Below are positions 22,193 through 23,096 of a DNA stretch of 23,096 bases, in pieces. The stretch comes from an uncultured Pseudomonadota bacterium (GTDB lineage Bacteria; Pseudomonadota; Gammaproteobacteria; Steroidobacterales; Steroidobacteraceae). The first letter of the stretch is position 1. Every line of letters starts with the position of its first letter. The notes beneath the pieces were generated by a model. The model was given only the letters and a program-made list of their open reading frames with translations, did no database searches and was not told where the DNA came from. The position numbers and the translations under genes are program-made. Where the stretch lies: assembly GCA_946479515.1 (NCBI GenBank), contig CAMLGF010000061.1, forward strand, positions 1 to 23,096, written 5' to 3'.

Positions 22193-23096
22193 ATGGCCCT
22201 TCTCAATTCATTCGGCCCCCAGTCGATCCGCCAGAAGCTGCGTCTGGGTACGCTGTTCCTCGCCATCATCCCGGTGGTGGTCACGTCACTGATCGTGGGC
22301 AAGGAATCGCTGGACTCGAGCCGAGCTGCCATCGAGTCCGAGGCGCGCGAGGCGTTGATCGCGCAGCGATCGTCCAAGGCGGCCCAGATCACCGACTACT
22401 TCCAGTCGCTGTCGAACCAGGTGAAGGTGCTGGCGTCCTCGCCCGAAGTTGTGAATGCCATGCGCGAGATGCCGACGGCGTTCGACAACTCGGTGGTGAG
22501 CATCGCAGATCTGCCGGAAGAGCGTGCGCGCCTGGCGCGCTACTACACCGGCGATTTCATGGCGGAGTTCGACAAGCGCAACACCGGCCGCAAGCTCAAC
22601 ATGGCGCAGACTGCGGCCGACCTGCCGGACATCGCGATGAACCTGCAGTACCAGTACATCGCCGCCAACCCGAATCCGCTGGGCTCGAAGAGCAATCTCG
22701 ACAAGGCCAATGACGGCACCCGCTACTCCGAGCTGCATGGCGCGGTGCATCCTTTCCTGCGCAATTCGCTGCGCCAGTTCGGCCTGTACGACATCTTCCT
22801 GGTGGAGCCGCGCAATGGCACCATCGTGTACACGGTATTCAAGGAATTGGACTTCGCCACGTCCCTGGTGAGCGGACCGTTCTCGCGTACGCGCCTCGGC
22901 GATGCCTTTCGCCAGAGCTGGGCGCTGGACAAGCCCGGCATGATCTCCCTGTCGGAGTTCGGCGAGTACCTGCCCTCCTACAACGACCAGGCGGCCTTCC
23001 TCGGCACGCCCATTTTCGATGGCAACCGCAAGATCGGCGTACTCGTCGTGCAGGTGCCCATCGACAAGATCAACTCGGTGATGACGCACGAAGGCC
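22193..23096 (+). CDS. Methyl-accepting chemotaxis receptor, N-terminal part (runs off window)
   Basis: Open from ATG 22193 to the window end (301 codons, no stop). After a short cytoplasmic start (SIRQKLRLG) there is one membrane helix (about residues 19-36, LFLAIIPVVVTSLIVG) and then a long extracytoplasmic domain. That domain starts with a helix (SRAAIESEAREALIAQRSSK) and ends with PAS/Cache-like strands (YDIFLVEPRNGTIVYTVFKE; FLGTPIFDGNRKIGVLVVQV, then PIDKINSVM). This looks like a double-Cache sensor rather than the PilJ sensory domain. The HAMP and signalling domains would lie beyond the window, so calling it a chemoreceptor depends on the CheW-like gene two bases upstream; an adenylate cyclase or kinase with the same sensor is possible. 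Confidence 0.75.
   Translation, partial: MALLNSFGPQSIRQKLRLGTLFLAIIPVVVTSLIVGKESLDSSRAAIESEAREALIAQRSSKAAQITDYFQSLSNQVKVLASSPEVVNAMREMPTAFDNSVVSIADLPEERARLARYYTGDFMAEFDKRNTGRKLNMAQTAADLPDIAMNLQYQYIAANPNPLGSKSNLDKANDGTRYSELHGAVHPFLRNSLRQFGLYDIFLVEPRNGTIVYTVFKELDFATSLVSGPFSRTRLGDAFRQSWALDKPGMISLSEFGEYLPSYNDQAAFLGTPIFDGNRKIGVLVVQVPIDKINSVMTHEG

Overview
The window is 23 kb of high-GC DNA with strong G/C third-position bias and short intergenic gaps. It looks chromosomal and proteobacterial. The mix of a PilH-like regulator with CheW and chemoreceptor, HWE-type kinase sequence, a DUF4142 protein and a plant-polysaccharide sugar locus suggests a soil or plant-associated gammaproteobacterium (Steroidobacter/Xanthomonadales-like). 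That assignment is an inference, not proved by any marker in the window. No insertion sequence, phage gene or CRISPR array is visible.

Region 1 (1-4080) is a stress/signalling neighbourhood. It starts with tRNA-Val(CAC), followed by an exported DUF4142 protein, a small coiled-coil-like protein, a single-domain response regulator (minus strand) and the wreck of a histidine kinase next to it. Then comes a plus-strand chain: an HWE-type kinase catalytic protein without its phospho-acceptor histidine, a Crp/Fnr-family regulator overlapping it by four bases, and a small HExxH (M41-like) protein. Two perfect TTAAC-N4-GTTAA dyads, with the geometry of Crp/Fnr-family operators, lie in the intergenic spaces of this region.

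Region 2 (4280-7807) is one large hybrid sensor kinase: DUF4118-like membrane domain, CHASE3, PAS, PAS, GAF, HisKA, HATPase and REC.

Region 3 (7904-21029) is a coherent L-arabinofuranose utilisation locus. On the minus strand a LysR regulator precedes an IlvD/Edd-family L-arabonate dehydratase. Divergently, on the plus strand, an eight-gene run encodes an FAH-superfamily AraD1/GguC-type protein, a YtfQ-YtfR-YtfT-YjfF furanose ABC importer, an aldose 1-epimerase, a Tat-exported GH51 alpha-L-arabinofuranosidase and a Tat-type GH127 beta-L-arabinofuranosidase. The proposed flow is: exported glycosidases release L-arabinofuranose, the importer takes it up as a furanose, the mutarotase equilibrates it, and a non-phosphorylating oxidative pathway (arabonate dehydratase, probably the FAH-type enzyme) breaks it down. 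The dehydrogenase, lactonase and ketoglutarate-semialdehyde steps are not in the window.

Region 4 (21174-23096) begins a chemotaxis-like operon: PilH-like response regulator, CheW-like adaptor and a chemoreceptor cut by the window end. A near-perfect CRP/Vfr-type site lies in the leader.
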